64,000 nucleotides of DNA, from positions 2,976,001 through 3,040,000 of the forward strand of contig NZ_VFOL01000001.1 in the NCBI RefSeq assembly GCF_006716065.1, written 5' to 3'. This DNA comes from Salinispora arenicola. GTDB lineage: Bacteria > Actinomycetota > Actinomycetes > Mycobacteriales > Micromonosporaceae. How positions within the stretch are numbered: position 1 is the first letter of the stretch; each line of letters opens with the position of its first letter. Below are positions 8,874 through 17,776 of the stretch, in pieces. Position numbers and translations under genes: made by a program. A model generated the notes under the pieces. The model had not been told where the DNA came from and ran no database searches. It worked only from the letters and a program-made list of their open reading frames with translations.

Positions 8874-9794
8874 CTACCGGATGACCTGGGCGGCGGGGCT
8901 GTCGAGGACCCGGCCCAGCACCCCGGCCAGGGCGGCGTTCACGGCGCCGGGGCGCTCCATCATCAGCATGTGTCCCGCGCCTGGGCACACGGTCAGCGCG
9001 GTCGTCGGCAGGGCCGCCGCGATGGATTCCGTACACGGCGGCGGAGTCAGCCGGTCCCGGTCACCGACCAGCGTGGCGGTCGGTAGATGGGCCAGGCCAG
9101 GCAGGGTCGCCAGCTGGTCGTGGGTGCCGATCGAGGCGCGGAACCCGCCGATCGAGCGCAGCGACGCGTGGGCCATGGCGCGGGTGACCAGGCGGAGGTC
9201 GGCCGGGTTGTATCGGTCGCCGAAGAGAAGCCAGCGGAAGCTGGGTCGTAGGGCGCGGAGCAGCGACCGGGGTGGCGGCCGGGTGCCGCAGCGGGCCAGG
9301 ACCCCGGCGCCGGTGCTCTCCGCGATCTGGATCAGCCGGGCGACCCGGGGCGAGAGACCGTAGACGGTGCGCGCGTTTCCTTCGGCACTGGTGGAGACGA
9401 AGACCAGGCCGGCGATGCGATCGGCGAAGTGCGTGGGGTGGCGGTGCGCGTACTCCATGATCGTCATTCCGCCCATGGAGTGGCCCGCCAACACGACCCG
9501 CCCGGTCGGGACGACCGCGTCAAGCACCGCGGCGAGGTCGTCGCCGAGCTGGCCCAGGGTGGCGGTGGGCAGCGCCATACAGCTGGACCGTCCGTGTCCC
9601 CGCGCGTCGTAGGTCACCACCCGGAGTGCCCCGCCGAAGTGGTCCCGCAGGTAGGCGAGCTGCCGGTGCCACGTGTTCGCGTCCAGCGTCCAGCCGTGCA
9701 GCAGTACGGCGGTCACCTCGGCGTCTGTCGGACCGTCGATCTCGACGTGCAGGCGTACGGTGTCGGTCAGGTGGATCTCGTGTACGTCCGGCAT
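8874..9794 (-). CDS. Alpha/beta hydrolase
   Basis: A 306-residue alpha/beta-fold hydrolase with oxyanion motif LLHGWT, nucleophile elbow GHSMGG, acid in GDRDRLT and catalytic histidine in GAGHMLMMERP, all in family order. The ATG at 9794 has GGGAG six bases upstream; an ATG two codons earlier lies too close to the ribosome site. No membrane segment or signal peptide. It is a single gene separated from the upstream minus-strand gene by a strong hairpin. Substrate cannot be predicted; esterase, epoxide hydrolase and haloperoxidase-like enzymes share these motifs. Confidence 0.85.
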   Translation of the reverse strand: MPDVHEIHLTDTVRLHVEIDGPTDAEVTAVLLHGWTLDANTWHRQLAYLRDHFGGALRVVTYDARGHGRSSCMALPTATLGQLGDDLAAVLDAVVPTGRVVLAGHSMGGMTIMEYAHRHPTHFADRIAGLVFVSTSAEGNARTVYGLSPRVARLIQIAESTGAGVLARCGTRPPPRSLLRALRPSFRWLLFGDRYNPADLRLVTRAMAHASLRSIGGFRASIGTHDQLATLPGLAHLPTATLVGDRDRLTPPPCTESIAAALPTTALTVCPGAGHMLMMERPGAVNAALAGVLGRVLDSPAAQVIR

Positions 9795-9942
9795 CACCAT
9801 CTCCCAGGGCCGCGCGGATCTGTCACCGGCGTACCCGGTAGTAACACCGGCCGCCTGTCATGACACCACGCCAACCCGGCCCGGGGGAAGGACCGGAATC
9901 CGGCCGGACGTCCGCATTGTGCGACGTTCACCCGGGGTAGAA

Positions 9943-9979
9943 CAATGCGGCCCGCCGGGACATCCGGCGGGCCGCATTG
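9943..9979 (-). terminator. Strong hairpin terminator
   Basis: A perfect 16-bp inverted repeat (9943-9958 and 9964-9979) with a 5-base loop lies just downstream of the 109-residue gene and upstream of the hydrolase. There is no T-run, typical of actinomycete terminators. Confidence 0.8.
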
Positions 9980-10011
9980 CTATCTCCTGAGTGTCAGCTG
10001 GTGCCCGAGGG

Positions 10012-10341
10012 TCAGCCCTCGAAGACGCCAGCCTCGACAAGGCGCTTCTCGGTGGCGTCCCAGCCATCACCCGGGTGGAGGGTGTTGAGGTTGCTCAGCT
10101 CCGCCCGGATCTTGGTGGCGTGGCCCGCCGCGGCCAGCGTCCGGATCTCCTCGACGAAGGCCTCGGAGTCGGTCCGCAGGTGCTCGGTCTTGCCGTTGGT
10201 CAGATTGCGCACGTACGCGTGCTTGCCGCCGTTGAGCGGAATCAGATACTTGAACTCGCCCAGCACGCTGAGGGCACCACCCTGGCCAGCCTGGCCGGCC
10301 CGGACAGACGCGCGCGCGGTCTTCGAGGTGTTGCTCGCCAC
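10012..10341 (-). CDS. Conserved hypothetical small protein
   Basis: A 109-residue protein with a serine/glycine-rich start followed by GEFKYLIPLNGGKHAYVRNL and a helical C-terminal half ending GWDATEKRLVEAGVFEG. The GTG at 10341 has AAGGAG seven bases upstream, a very good ribosome site, and a perfect hairpin follows the gene, so expression is likely. No catalytic motif, signal peptide or membrane helix is visible and I do not recognise the family. It is divergent from the DUF3145 gene. Confidence 0.75.
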   Translation of the reverse strand: MASNTSKTARASVRAGQAGQGGALSVLGEFKYLIPLNGGKHAYVRNLTNGKTEHLRTDSEAFVEEIRTLAAAGHATKIRAELSNLNTLHPGDGWDATEKRLVEAGVFEG

Positions 10342-10652
10342 GGAGGTACTCCTTGCAGACGTACGGGAGGACGCGGATTAGACGTCCGGGGGCTGGTGCG
10401 GACCTCACCCGAGTGGGTGGACCCGCAGAGTAGTTCGCGGCACAGGCCGCCAATGGAACTGTACACGAGCGCGCTGCCCGGCTGGTCACCGCGTCGCGTT
10501 GGTCCAACGGGCTCACCCGAGCGGCTATTCCGGTGCCGGATTTTCCGAACCTCTGGCGTACCATCCGTCACATCAGTCATGATGTGCCCCGGTAATCACC
10601 TGGCAGGACGAGGTCGTAGGGGAAGACGCACCTCGCTCCCCGGGAGGCCATC
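10342..10652. other. Divergent intergenic region
   Basis: About 310 bp between the minus-strand small gene and the plus-strand DUF3145 gene. It should hold both promoters; no RNA gene, repeat or further ORF stands out. Confidence 0.4.
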
Positions 10653-11144
10653 GTGCCAACGCGTGGCGTTGTATACGTCCACTCGACCCCGCTCGCCGTG
10701 TGCTCACACGTCGAGTGGGCGATCGCGCGCGTCCTCGCGGCGCCGGTCAACCTGCAGTGGACAGCTCAGCCCGTCGACCCCGGCGCCCGCCGGGCGGAAT
10801 GCGGGTGGACCGGCCGCCCCGGAACGGGCGCCGAGCTGGCCGCTGCCCTCCGGCAGTGGCCCATGATCCGGTTCGAGGTCACCGAGGAGCCGAGTCCCGG
10901 CGCCGACGGCGAGCGTTTCATGTATGTCCCCGGCCGAGGCCTCTTCCGGGCCACGGTCGGGGTAGCCGGCGACATCCAGCTCGGCGAGGACCGGCTGCGC
11001 GGCATCATGGCGGAGGCGCGGGCGCCGGAGGCCCTCACACACGCCCTGGAGAAGGCCCTCGGGGCCGCCTGGGACGCCGAGTTGGAGCCCTATCGGTACG
11101 CCGGCGACGGCGCCCCGGTGACGCTACTCACCCGCGTCGGCTGA
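10653..11144 (+). CDS. DUF3145 family protein
   Basis: A 163-residue protein that matches the actinobacteria-specific DUF3145 family by its start (TRGVVYVHSTPLAVCSHVEW), the FEVTEEPSPGADGERFMYVPG block and its length. Function is unknown. The GTG at 10653 follows GGGAGG at five bases. In other actinobacteria, as I recall, this family often sits near the fas gene cluster, as here, which hints at a link to lipid metabolism but proves nothing. No transmembrane segment. Confidence 0.85.
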   Translation: MPTRGVVYVHSTPLAVCSHVEWAIARVLAAPVNLQWTAQPVDPGARRAECGWTGRPGTGAELAAALRQWPMIRFEVTEEPSPGADGERFMYVPGRGLFRATVGVAGDIQLGEDRLRGIMAEARAPEALTHALEKALGAAWDAELEPYRYAGDGAPVTLLTRVG

Positions 11145-11242
11145 CCTGTGAGCCACGCAACCGGGCACGCCACACGTGCGGCTGGGACGGCGTGGGCAGG
11201 GCTGACTTGCCCCGACCGGCGTCAGAAGTGTGGGATACCCAG

Positions 11243-12970
11243 GTGCCGACACCCTCGCAACACGGCGGCGTCGTAGTCGTCGCACTGGCCGTCCTGACCT
11301 CGCTGCTGCTCGCCGGCTGCACCGGCGGGCGGGGGCGCGCACAGCCGACTCCGGCGGCGAGCGACCCGACGGCAGGCCCGTCACCATCGGTCCCGGTCAC
11401 TGATCCGGGCGCCCGCGCCGCCACCCTGGCGGGCTCGCTGGCTGACGAGGACCTCGTGGGCCAGGTGCTGATGCCCTTCGCCTACGGGGACGCCGCCGAT
11501 CGGGTCTCGTCCGGTTCGGCCGCCGGTAACCAGAAACTCGCCGGCGTCGACACTCCGGCCCAAATGGTCGCGAAGTACCGCCTCGGCGGGCTCATTCTCG
11601 TCGGCTTCAGCGCGGACGACCCGACCAGCGGCAATCAGGAGACCACCAACGTCGACAACCCCGACCAGGTCCGGGGGCTGACCGCCGGGCTGCGGTCCGT
11701 CGCCGCTGACCTGGCCACCGGCGCGGCGCCGTTCCTGATCGGCACGGATCAGGAGTACGGGGTGGTCACCCGGATCACCGAGGGCGTTACGCAGCTGCCC
11801 AGCGCGTTGGCCGCCGGGGCGGCCGGCAAGCCTGACCTGACCGAGGCCGCCTGGCAGGCCGCCGGCACCGAACTCGCCGCGATGGGCGTCAACGTGGACT
11901 TCGCCCCCGTCGCCGACGTGCTCGTCACGCCGAGCACCGTGATCGGCTCACGGTCGTACGGTGCCGACCCGTCGGCGGTGGCCGCACAGGTCAGCGGTGC
12001 GGTACGCGGCCTGCAGTCGGCCGGTGTCGCGGCCACCCTCAAACATTTCCCCGGCCACGGGCACAGCGCCACCGACTCCCACGAGGCACTGCCGAGGTTG
12101 GAACAGCCCCGCGCCGTACTCGAGCTGGAGGCATGGAGTCCCTTCGCGGCCGGCATCGGGGCCGGTGCCCTCGCGGTGATGTCCGGGCACCTCGACGTCC
12201 GTGCGGTCGACCCGGGGACCCCGGCGACGTTCTCGCACACCCTCCTCACCGAGGTGCTCCGCGGTCAGCTCGGCTTCCAGGGCGTCGTGATCACCGACGG
12301 GATGAACATGGCGCCCGCCAAGCGCTGGTCGCCCGGCGAGGCCGCGGTGCGTGCCCTCAAGGCCGGCAACGACCTGATCCTGATGCCGCCGCACGTCGGC
12401 CAGGCGTACGACGGGCTGCTCGCCGCGCTGCGCGACGGCTCGCTGCCCCGGACCCGGCTGGTCGAGGCGGTGACCCGCGTGTTGACCATGAAGTTCACCC
12501 TGGCCGGTGCGGCCACCCCCGCGCTGGACGTCATCGGTACGCCAGCCCACCTGGCGGCGGCCACCGAACTCGCCACCGCCGCGGTGACCGCACTGCGTGG
12601 CCAGTGTGGCAGCCTGGTGTCCGGGCCGATCACCGTGACCGCCTCCGCCGGCCGGAAGCACACCCGGGCGGTGCTGATCAAGGAGCTGACCGCGGCCGGG
12701 GTGCCGGTGGTCGACACCGGCGGTGCCGTGGTCCACCTGGTCGGCTACGGCGACGGCACCGACGACCTGAGCGCCGACGCCGCCGTGACCGTCGCCATGG
12801 ACACCCCGTACCTGCTGGCCGAGGCGGATTCCCCGGCGCTGCTGGCGACCTACTCGTCGAGCCCGGCGGCGATGACCGGGCTGGCCCGGGTGCTGGCCGG
12901 TACGGCCACCCCCGCCGGCCGTTCGCCGGTGCCGGTGCCCGGCCTGCCCGCGACGAGCTGCGGCACCTGA
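11243..12970 (+). CDS. GH3 beta-N-acetylhexosaminidase-like lipoprotein (NagZ-like)
   Basis: About 575 residues. A signal sequence with lipobox LLLAGC predicts a membrane-anchored lipoprotein, followed by a proline/threonine-rich linker and a glycoside hydrolase family 3 catalytic domain: VNVDFAPVADV, VIGSRSYGADP, the signature KHFPGHGHSATDSH and the nucleophile aspartate in VITDGMNM. This is the NagZ-type arrangement that removes N-acetylglucosamine from wall fragments. A C-terminal region of about 170 residues resembles the second GH3 domain. The start is uncertain: GTG at 11243 is used, GTGs at 11228 and 11189 are alternatives. Frames of over 700 residues covering this stretch in other phases are artefacts. 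Confidence 0.87.
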   Translation: MPTPSQHGGVVVVALAVLTSLLLAGCTGGRGRAQPTPAASDPTAGPSPSVPVTDPGARAATLAGSLADEDLVGQVLMPFAYGDAADRVSSGSAAGNQKLAGVDTPAQMVAKYRLGGLILVGFSADDPTSGNQETTNVDNPDQVRGLTAGLRSVAADLATGAAPFLIGTDQEYGVVTRITEGVTQLPSALAAGAAGKPDLTEAAWQAAGTELAAMGVNVDFAPVADVLVTPSTVIGSRSYGADPSAVAAQVSGAVRGLQSAGVAATLKHFPGHGHSATDSHEALPRLEQPRAVLELEAWSPFAAGIGAGALAVMSGHLDVRAVDPGTPATFSHTLLTEVLRGQLGFQGVVITDGMNMAPAKRWSPGEAAVRALKAGNDLILMPPHVGQAYDGLLAALRDGSLPRTRLVEAVTRVLTMKFTLAGAATPALDVIGTPAHLAAATELATAAVTALRGQCGSLVSGPITVTASAGRKHTRAVLIKELTAAGVPVVDTGGAVVHLVGYGDGTDDLSADAAVTVAMDTPYLLAEADSPALLATYSSSPAAMTGLARVLAGTATPAGRSPVPVPGLPATSCGT

Positions 12971-12984
12971 GTCGAACCGCCGGT

Positions 12985-13006
12985 CGGCGGGCAGGTCAGC
13001 CCGCCG
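12985..13006. terminator. Hairpin between convergent genes
   Basis: An 8-bp stem (CGGCGGGC/GCCCGCCG) with a 6-base loop lies between the NagZ-like gene and the convergent lipoprotein gene, overlapping the stop codon of the latter. It may end transcription in both directions. Confidence 0.5.
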
Positions 13007-13688
13007 TGCGCAGCCCCTGGACGGTCAACCGGTACGCCGGCAGTAGATCGGAGTGTTCGGTGAGCAGGCCCTCGCTGACCTCGAACAGCAGGGACTGTCC
13101 GTTCGCCGGAACGGCCACCGCCCAGCTGCGCCGCTCCTCGTCGAGCAGCTCGTTGTGGCTGACCCAGGTCGCCTCCACACCGGTAAGGTCACCGGCGGTC
13201 ACATCGCGAAACTGCGCCTCGGTGGCCTGCTCGATCGACGTGTCGGCCAGGAAAGCGTCCAGGGCCGCGCGGGGCGTCACGTCCTGCTCGGTGGTCCAGA
13301 CCCGGAGGAAGCCGCCGCCCGCACCGCGGCCGTCCACCTCGCACCGGGCGGTGGCGTCACCCCGGATGACCATCATGGCTGTCATCTCGGCTGCCAGCTC
13401 CGGGTCGTCGACTCCCGCCGCCGTCGGGTCGGGCAACTCGATGGCCTCGGCCTGCCAGCCCTCGGCGACCGGGAAGGTCACCGGCAGCGGGCACGGCCCG
13501 TCCGTGCCACCGGCCGCGCCGTTGGCGTCGGTGGGCGTGATCTCGTCGTACCAGGGCTCGCCGACGGCGGCGCTCCCGGCGGACGAGCCGGCGTCGGACG
13601 AACCCTCCGCCGTGCCGCAGCCGGCCGGAACCAGGAACGCGAGAACAGCCAGAGCGGCCGGTAGACGACGACGTAGCACGACACGCAT
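12996..13688 (-). CDS. Putative lipoprotein of unknown function
   Basis: A 230-residue exported protein: an arginine-rich N-terminus (MRVVLRRRLP), a hydrophobic core and lipobox VPAGC predict lipid attachment at about Cys24, followed by a serine/glycine-rich linker and a roughly 170-residue soluble domain. The ATG at 13688 gives a proper signal peptide; a longer frame to 13742 does not. The soluble domain (LLFEVSEGLL and HSDLLPAYRLTVQGLR near its end) is reminiscent of actinobacterial LpqN-like lipoproteins, but I cannot assign it. It is convergent with the NagZ-like gene. Confidence 0.75.
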   Translation of the reverse strand: MRVVLRRRLPAALAVLAFLVPAGCGTAEGSSDAGSSAGSAAVGEPWYDEITPTDANGAAGGTDGPCPLPVTFPVAEGWQAEAIELPDPTAAGVDDPELAAEMTAMMVIRGDATARCEVDGRGAGGGFLRVWTTEQDVTPRAALDAFLADTSIEQATEAQFRDVTAGDLTGVEATWVSHNELLDEERRSWAVAVPANGQSLLFEVSEGLLTEHSDLLPAYRLTVQGLRTAG

Positions 13689-13754
13689 CCTATGGTCGAT
13701 GGGGACTGACACAGTGAAGCGGTGTCGGTCACCCACCGTCAAGGACGTACGCGG

Positions 13755-13789
13755 CGGCCCCGGTCACCGCACCGTGGTGACCGGGGCCG
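13755..13789 (-). terminator. Terminator of the fas operon
   Basis: A perfect 14-bp stem (CGGCCCCGGTCACC and its complement) with a 7-base loop lies 12 bases past the accD stop codon on the minus strand. Confidence 0.8.
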
Positions 13790-13800
13790 TCCTGCCTCCG

Positions 13801-15225
13801 CTAGAGGGGGATGTTGCCGTGGGCGCCGCGACCCGCCGGTGCCGCCGCGAGGGCCTCGGCGATCCGGCGCCGGGTCTCGGCCGGCTTGATGACGTTGTCG
13901 ACCACCCCGATCTCCAGGGCCCGGTTCACCCCACCCGCGACCCGGATCTGCTCCTCGATCAGCTCGGCACGCAGCGCCTCGCGTTCCGCGGGCGGGGTGG
14001 CGGCCAGCTTCTTGCGGTGCAGAATGTTCACCGCCGCGCTGGCACCCATCACCGCGACCTCCGCGCTCGGCCAGGCGAAGACCGCGGTCGCGCCCAGCGA
14101 ACGGGAGTTCATCGCGATGTAGGCGCCGCCGTACGCCTTGCGGGTCACCAGCGTCACCCGTGGCACGACCGCCTCGGCGAAGGCGTGCAGCAGCTTCGCC
14201 CCGCGCCGAACCACCCCATCCCACTCCTGACCCAGACCGGGCAGGTAGCCGGGGACATCGACCAACACGATCAGCGGTACGCCGAGTGAGTCGCACATCC
14301 GCACGAAGCGGGCTGCCTTCTCCGCGCTGGAGGCGTCGAGGCAACCGCCGAGCCGCAGCGGGTTGTTGGCGATCACACCGACCGTCCGGCCGGCGAACCG
14401 ACCCAGGGTGGTGACGATGTTCGGCGCCCACTTGGCGTGCAACTCGACACCGGGCATGTCGAGCAGCGCCTTGACGACCGGCTTGACGTCGTACGCCCGG
14501 TTGGTCTCGGCCGGCATCTTCGCGGCCAGGTCGTGCCCGTCCTCGGCGGTGTCCGGGACATCTTCCGGGGAGAGCCGGCCCTGGTGGCCGAGCAGCGCCG
14601 CGAGCCGGCGCGACTCAGTCAGTGCCTCCGCATCGTCCCGGCACGTCACGTGCACGACGCCGGAGCGCCGGCCGTGCGGCTCCGGGCCACCCAGGCGAGC
14701 CATGTCGACCTGCTCGCCGGTGACGCTACGGACCACCTCCGGGCCGGTCACGAAGATCCTGCCGGTGCCGCTCATCACCACGATGTCGGTGAGTGCCGGC
14801 CCGTACGCGGCGCCGCCCGCCGCGGGGCCGAGCACGACGGAGATCTGCGGCACCCGGCCGGAGGCCCGGACCATGGCGGCGAAGACCTGGCCGACGGCGT
14901 CGAGCGCGACCACGCCCTCGGCGAGCCGGGCGCCGCCGGAGTGCCAGAGCCCGAGCACGGGCACCCGCTCCCGGACAGCGGTGTCGATTGCGTCGACGAT
15001 GTGTTGGCACCCGTCGACACCCATCGCCCCGCCCATCTTCGTGGCGTCGGTGGCGTACGCGATGGCCGGCGTGCCCTCGACCTCGCCTCGTGCCAAGAGC
15101 ACGCCGGAGGTGTCGCGCGGGGCGATTAGGCGTAGCGTGCCCGCGTCGAACAGGGACCGGAGCCGTAGCTCCGGATCCCGATAGTCCACGGTAGAGGAGT
15201 CCGGATCGGCGACAGTGGTGGTCAC
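13801..15225 (-). CDS. accD: Acyl-CoA carboxylase carboxyltransferase (beta) subunit
   Basis: A 474-residue carboxyltransferase with the two crotonase-like halves of the family: SGGARLAEGV and GPAAGGAAYGPALTD in the N-terminal half, RKAYGGAYIAMNS and FAWPSAEVAVMG in the C-terminal half. It transfers carboxybiotin to acetyl- or propionyl-CoA; as the last gene of the fas operon it most likely supplies malonyl-CoA, like AccD6 of mycobacteria. The GTG at 15225 has GGAGG five bases upstream; the TTG at 15237 lies within that ribosome site and is rejected. It lies 22 bp after fabF. The biotin-carrying alpha subunit is not in the window. Confidence 0.92.
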   Translation of the reverse strand: MTTTVADPDSSTVDYRDPELRLRSLFDAGTLRLIAPRDTSGVLLARGEVEGTPAIAYATDATKMGGAMGVDGCQHIVDAIDTAVRERVPVLGLWHSGGARLAEGVVALDAVGQVFAAMVRASGRVPQISVVLGPAAGGAAYGPALTDIVVMSGTGRIFVTGPEVVRSVTGEQVDMARLGGPEPHGRRSGVVHVTCRDDAEALTESRRLAALLGHQGRLSPEDVPDTAEDGHDLAAKMPAETNRAYDVKPVVKALLDMPGVELHAKWAPNIVTTLGRFAGRTVGVIANNPLRLGGCLDASSAEKAARFVRMCDSLGVPLIVLVDVPGYLPGLGQEWDGVVRRGAKLLHAFAEAVVPRVTLVTRKAYGGAYIAMNSRSLGATAVFAWPSAEVAVMGASAAVNILHRKKLAATPPAEREALRAELIEEQIRVAGGVNRALEIGVVDNVIKPAETRRRIAEALAAAPAGRGAHGNIPL

Positions 15226-15247
15226 GTAAGCCTCCAAGGCTGTGGTC

Positions 15248-16474
15248 TCAGGCCCGCGTGAAGACGAGAGCCACGTTATGCCCGCCGAAGCCGAAGGAGT
15301 TGTTCAGCGCGGCGGGGATCTCCAGGTGGCGTGCCTTGTTGGCGGCCACATCCAGGTCGAGACCGTCGTCCGGGTCGTCCAGGTTGATCGTGGGCGGTAC
15401 CACGCCATCGCGGATGGCCAGGATCGTGGCGATCGACTCCAGCGCACCAGCCGCGCCGAGCAGGTGCCCGGACATCGACTTCGTCGCGGTCAGCACGGGA
15501 TGGTCGCCCAGCGCCTGGCGCAGTGCCTTGATCTCGGCCATGTCGCCGACCGGGGTCGACGTGGCGTGGGCGTTGACGTGCACGATGTCGCCCCGGTCGA
15601 TGTCCGCGTCGGCGATCGCCTTCGCGATGGCCCGGACCGCGCCGACACCCTCCGGGTGCGGCTGGACGATGTCGTAGCCGTCGGAGGTTATTCCGGCGCC
15701 GGCGATCCGCGCGTACACCCGGGCGCCCCGGGCCGCGGCGTGGTCGGCCCGTTCCAGCACGAGCGTCCCGGCGCCCTCACCGAGGACGAAGCCGTCTCGG
15801 CCCTTGTCCCAGGGACGAGACGCCTGCTCCGGCTCGTCGTTGCGGGTGGACATGGCCCGCATCGAGGAGAAGCCGGCGATCGGCAGCGGGTGGATGACCG
15901 CCTCGGTGCCGCCGGCCACCACCACATCGGCCCGCCCAGCGCGGATCATGTCCAGGCCGAGGGTGATCGCCTCCGCACCGGTGGCACAAGCGCTGGCCAC
16001 ACAGTGCACACCCGCGCGGGCGCCCAGTTCCAGACCGACCCAGGCGGCGGGGCCGTTCGGCATCAGCATCGGGATCGTGTGCGGGGAGACCCGCCGCGGG
16101 CCGGACGACTCAAGGATGTCGTCCTGGGCGAGCAGGGTCAGCGCGCCGCCGATGCCCGAGCCGACGCTGACGCCGAGCCGCTCCGGGTCCAATCCGGAAT
16201 CGACCAGGCCAGCGTCCGCCCATGCCTGGTGTGCGGCGATGATGGCGATCGCTTCGGAGCGGTCCAGCCGGCGCAACTTGACCCGGTCCAGCAGACTGGC
16301 CGGGTCGACCGCGAGTTGGGCGGCGATCCGGACCGGCAGCTGCTCGGCCCACTCCGAGGTGAGGGCGCTCACCCCGGAGTGGCCGTTGAGCATGGCGTCC
16401 CAGGTCGACGCGACGTCCCCGCCCAGCGGGGTGGTCGCGCCGAGACCGGTGACGACGACGTCGGTGCGGGCCAT
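15248..16474 (-). CDS. fabF: 3-oxoacyl-ACP synthase II
   Basis: A 408-residue elongating ketosynthase of type II fatty acid synthesis. The Cys-His-His triad is visible in SACATGAE, NAHATSTPVGD and MSGHLLGAAGA, with the C-terminal GFGGHN loop. Length and motifs match FabF/KasA and not a polyketide chain-length factor, since the active cysteine is present. It starts two bases after the acpP stop codon, showing tight translational coupling, and precedes accD. It condenses malonyl-ACP with growing acyl-ACP in the cytoplasm. Confidence 0.96.
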   Translation of the reverse strand: MARTDVVVTGLGATTPLGGDVASTWDAMLNGHSGVSALTSEWAEQLPVRIAAQLAVDPASLLDRVKLRRLDRSEAIAIIAAHQAWADAGLVDSGLDPERLGVSVGSGIGGALTLLAQDDILESSGPRRVSPHTIPMLMPNGPAAWVGLELGARAGVHCVASACATGAEAITLGLDMIRAGRADVVVAGGTEAVIHPLPIAGFSSMRAMSTRNDEPEQASRPWDKGRDGFVLGEGAGTLVLERADHAAARGARVYARIAGAGITSDGYDIVQPHPEGVGAVRAIAKAIADADIDRGDIVHVNAHATSTPVGDMAEIKALRQALGDHPVLTATKSMSGHLLGAAGALESIATILAIRDGVVPPTINLDDPDDGLDLDVAANKARHLEIPAALNNSFGFGGHNVALVFTRA

Positions 16475-16476
16475 GG

Positions 16477-16716
16477 TCAGGACTGCGCCTCGATGTAGCT
16501 GACAGCGTCCCCGACGGTCTTGAGGTTCTGCACCTCGTTGTCCGGGATCTTGACGCCGAACTTCTCCTCAGCGGCCACCACGACCTCCACCATCGACAGC
16601 GAGTCGACGTCCAGGTCGTCGGTGAAGGACTTCCCCTCGGCCACGTCGTCCGGGGTCACCCCGGCAACCTCTTCGAGGATCTCGGCGAGGCCGGTGGTGA
16701 TCTCGTCACGGGTCAT
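16477..16716 (-). CDS. acpP: Acyl carrier protein
   Basis: A 79-residue acidic four-helix carrier with the phosphopantetheine attachment motif DVDSLSMVE (serine near residue 40). It carries intermediates for FabD, FabH and FabF encoded beside it. Start ATG at 16716; the gene lies between fabH and fabF in the canonical order. Composition and length match primary-metabolism ACPs rather than polyketide carriers. Confidence 0.96.
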   Translation of the reverse strand: MTRDEITTGLAEILEEVAGVTPDDVAEGKSFTDDLDVDSLSMVEVVVAAEEKFGVKIPDNEVQNLKTVGDAVSYIEAQS

Positions 16717-16791
16717 TGCTGTTGGTTCCTCTCATCGGGGTTGTTCTTCGCCGCGCTGGCGAAGGGCGGCGTGGCGATTCCACACCGGGTC

Positions 16792-17736
16792 TCAGGGACA
16801 GCGGACGACCTGGCCGGCGTAGGTCAGGCCACCGCCGAAGCCGAACAGCAGCACCGGCGCGCCGGAGGGCACCTCTCGTCGTTCGACAAGCTTCGACAGG
16901 GCCAGTGGAATGCTCGCCGCCGAGGTGTTACCGGACTCGACGAGGTCCTTGGCGATGATCGCCTGCGGGATGTCGAGGCGCTTGGCGATGCCGTCGATGA
17001 TGCGGGTGTTGGCCTGGTGCGGCACGAACGCCGCCAGCTCCGACGGAGCGACTCCGGCCCGTTCGCACGCCTGGAGCGCGAGCGGCGCCAGCGCGGTGGT
17101 GGCCCAGCGGAAGACTGCCTGTCCCTCCTGCCGCACGTACGGGCGCCAACCCTCGATCCGGACCGCGTCGCCCCGCTCCGGCACCGAGCCCCACACCACC
17201 GGACCGATCCCGGCCGGCTCCTCCGCCCCGGTGGCGGTGACCACCGCGGCACCTGCCCCGTCGCCGAAGATGATGCAGGTCGAACGGTCCGTCCAGTCGG
17301 TGAAGTCGGACAGCTTCTCCGCGCCGATGACGATGGCGTTACGCGAGGCTCCGGCCCGGACGGCGTGGTCGACCGTGCCGAGGGCGTACGCGAAGCCGGA
17401 ACAGGCGGTGTTGACGTCGAACGCGCCGGGCGCGGTGATGCCGAGCTTGGCGGCGACCCGGGACGCGACGTTCGGGCTACGGTCGATCGAGGTGCAGGTG
17501 GCCACGACGACGAGGTCGATGTCGGTGGCGGTCAGGCCGGAGCCGGCCAGCGCCTTGCCAGCGGCGGCAGCGGCCATGTCGGTGACCGTCTCGCCGTCGG
17601 CGATTCGGCGGCTGGCGATGCCGACCCGATCGCGGATCCACTCGTCGCTGGTCTCCACCAGCTGGGCGATCTCGTCGTTGGTCACCACCCGGGACGGCTG
17701 GTAGTGGCCGAGCGCAACGATCCGGCTGCCCGTCAT
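16792..17736 (-). CDS. fabH: 3-oxoacyl-ACP synthase III
   Basis: A 314-residue initiating ketosynthase that condenses an acyl-CoA primer with malonyl-ACP. The catalytic residues are in DVNTACSGFAYAL (Cys), VPHQANTRII (His) and ESGNTSAASIPLAL (Asn). The ATG at 17736 begins MTGSRIVALGHY, the normal family start; the frame extends to 18024 but overlaps fabD and is rejected. It lies 40 bp after fabD and 75 bp before acpP. In actinomycetes FabH primer choice sets the proportion of branched-chain fatty acids. Confidence 0.95.
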   Translation of the reverse strand: MTGSRIVALGHYQPSRVVTNDEIAQLVETSDEWIRDRVGIASRRIADGETVTDMAAAAAGKALAGSGLTATDIDLVVVATCTSIDRSPNVASRVAAKLGITAPGAFDVNTACSGFAYALGTVDHAVRAGASRNAIVIGAEKLSDFTDWTDRSTCIIFGDGAGAAVVTATGAEEPAGIGPVVWGSVPERGDAVRIEGWRPYVRQEGQAVFRWATTALAPLALQACERAGVAPSELAAFVPHQANTRIIDGIAKRLDIPQAIIAKDLVESGNTSAASIPLALSKLVERREVPSGAPVLLFGFGGGLTYAGQVVRCP

Positions 17737-17776
17737 CAAGGCTGTCCTTCCCTGTGCGGCCGTGAGTACCGCGGTG

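Noticed and set aside
12133-14289. 718-codon plus-strand frame
   Set aside because: It overlaps the NagZ-like, lipoprotein and accD genes in another phase, has arginine-rich low-complexity sequence and no ribosome site.
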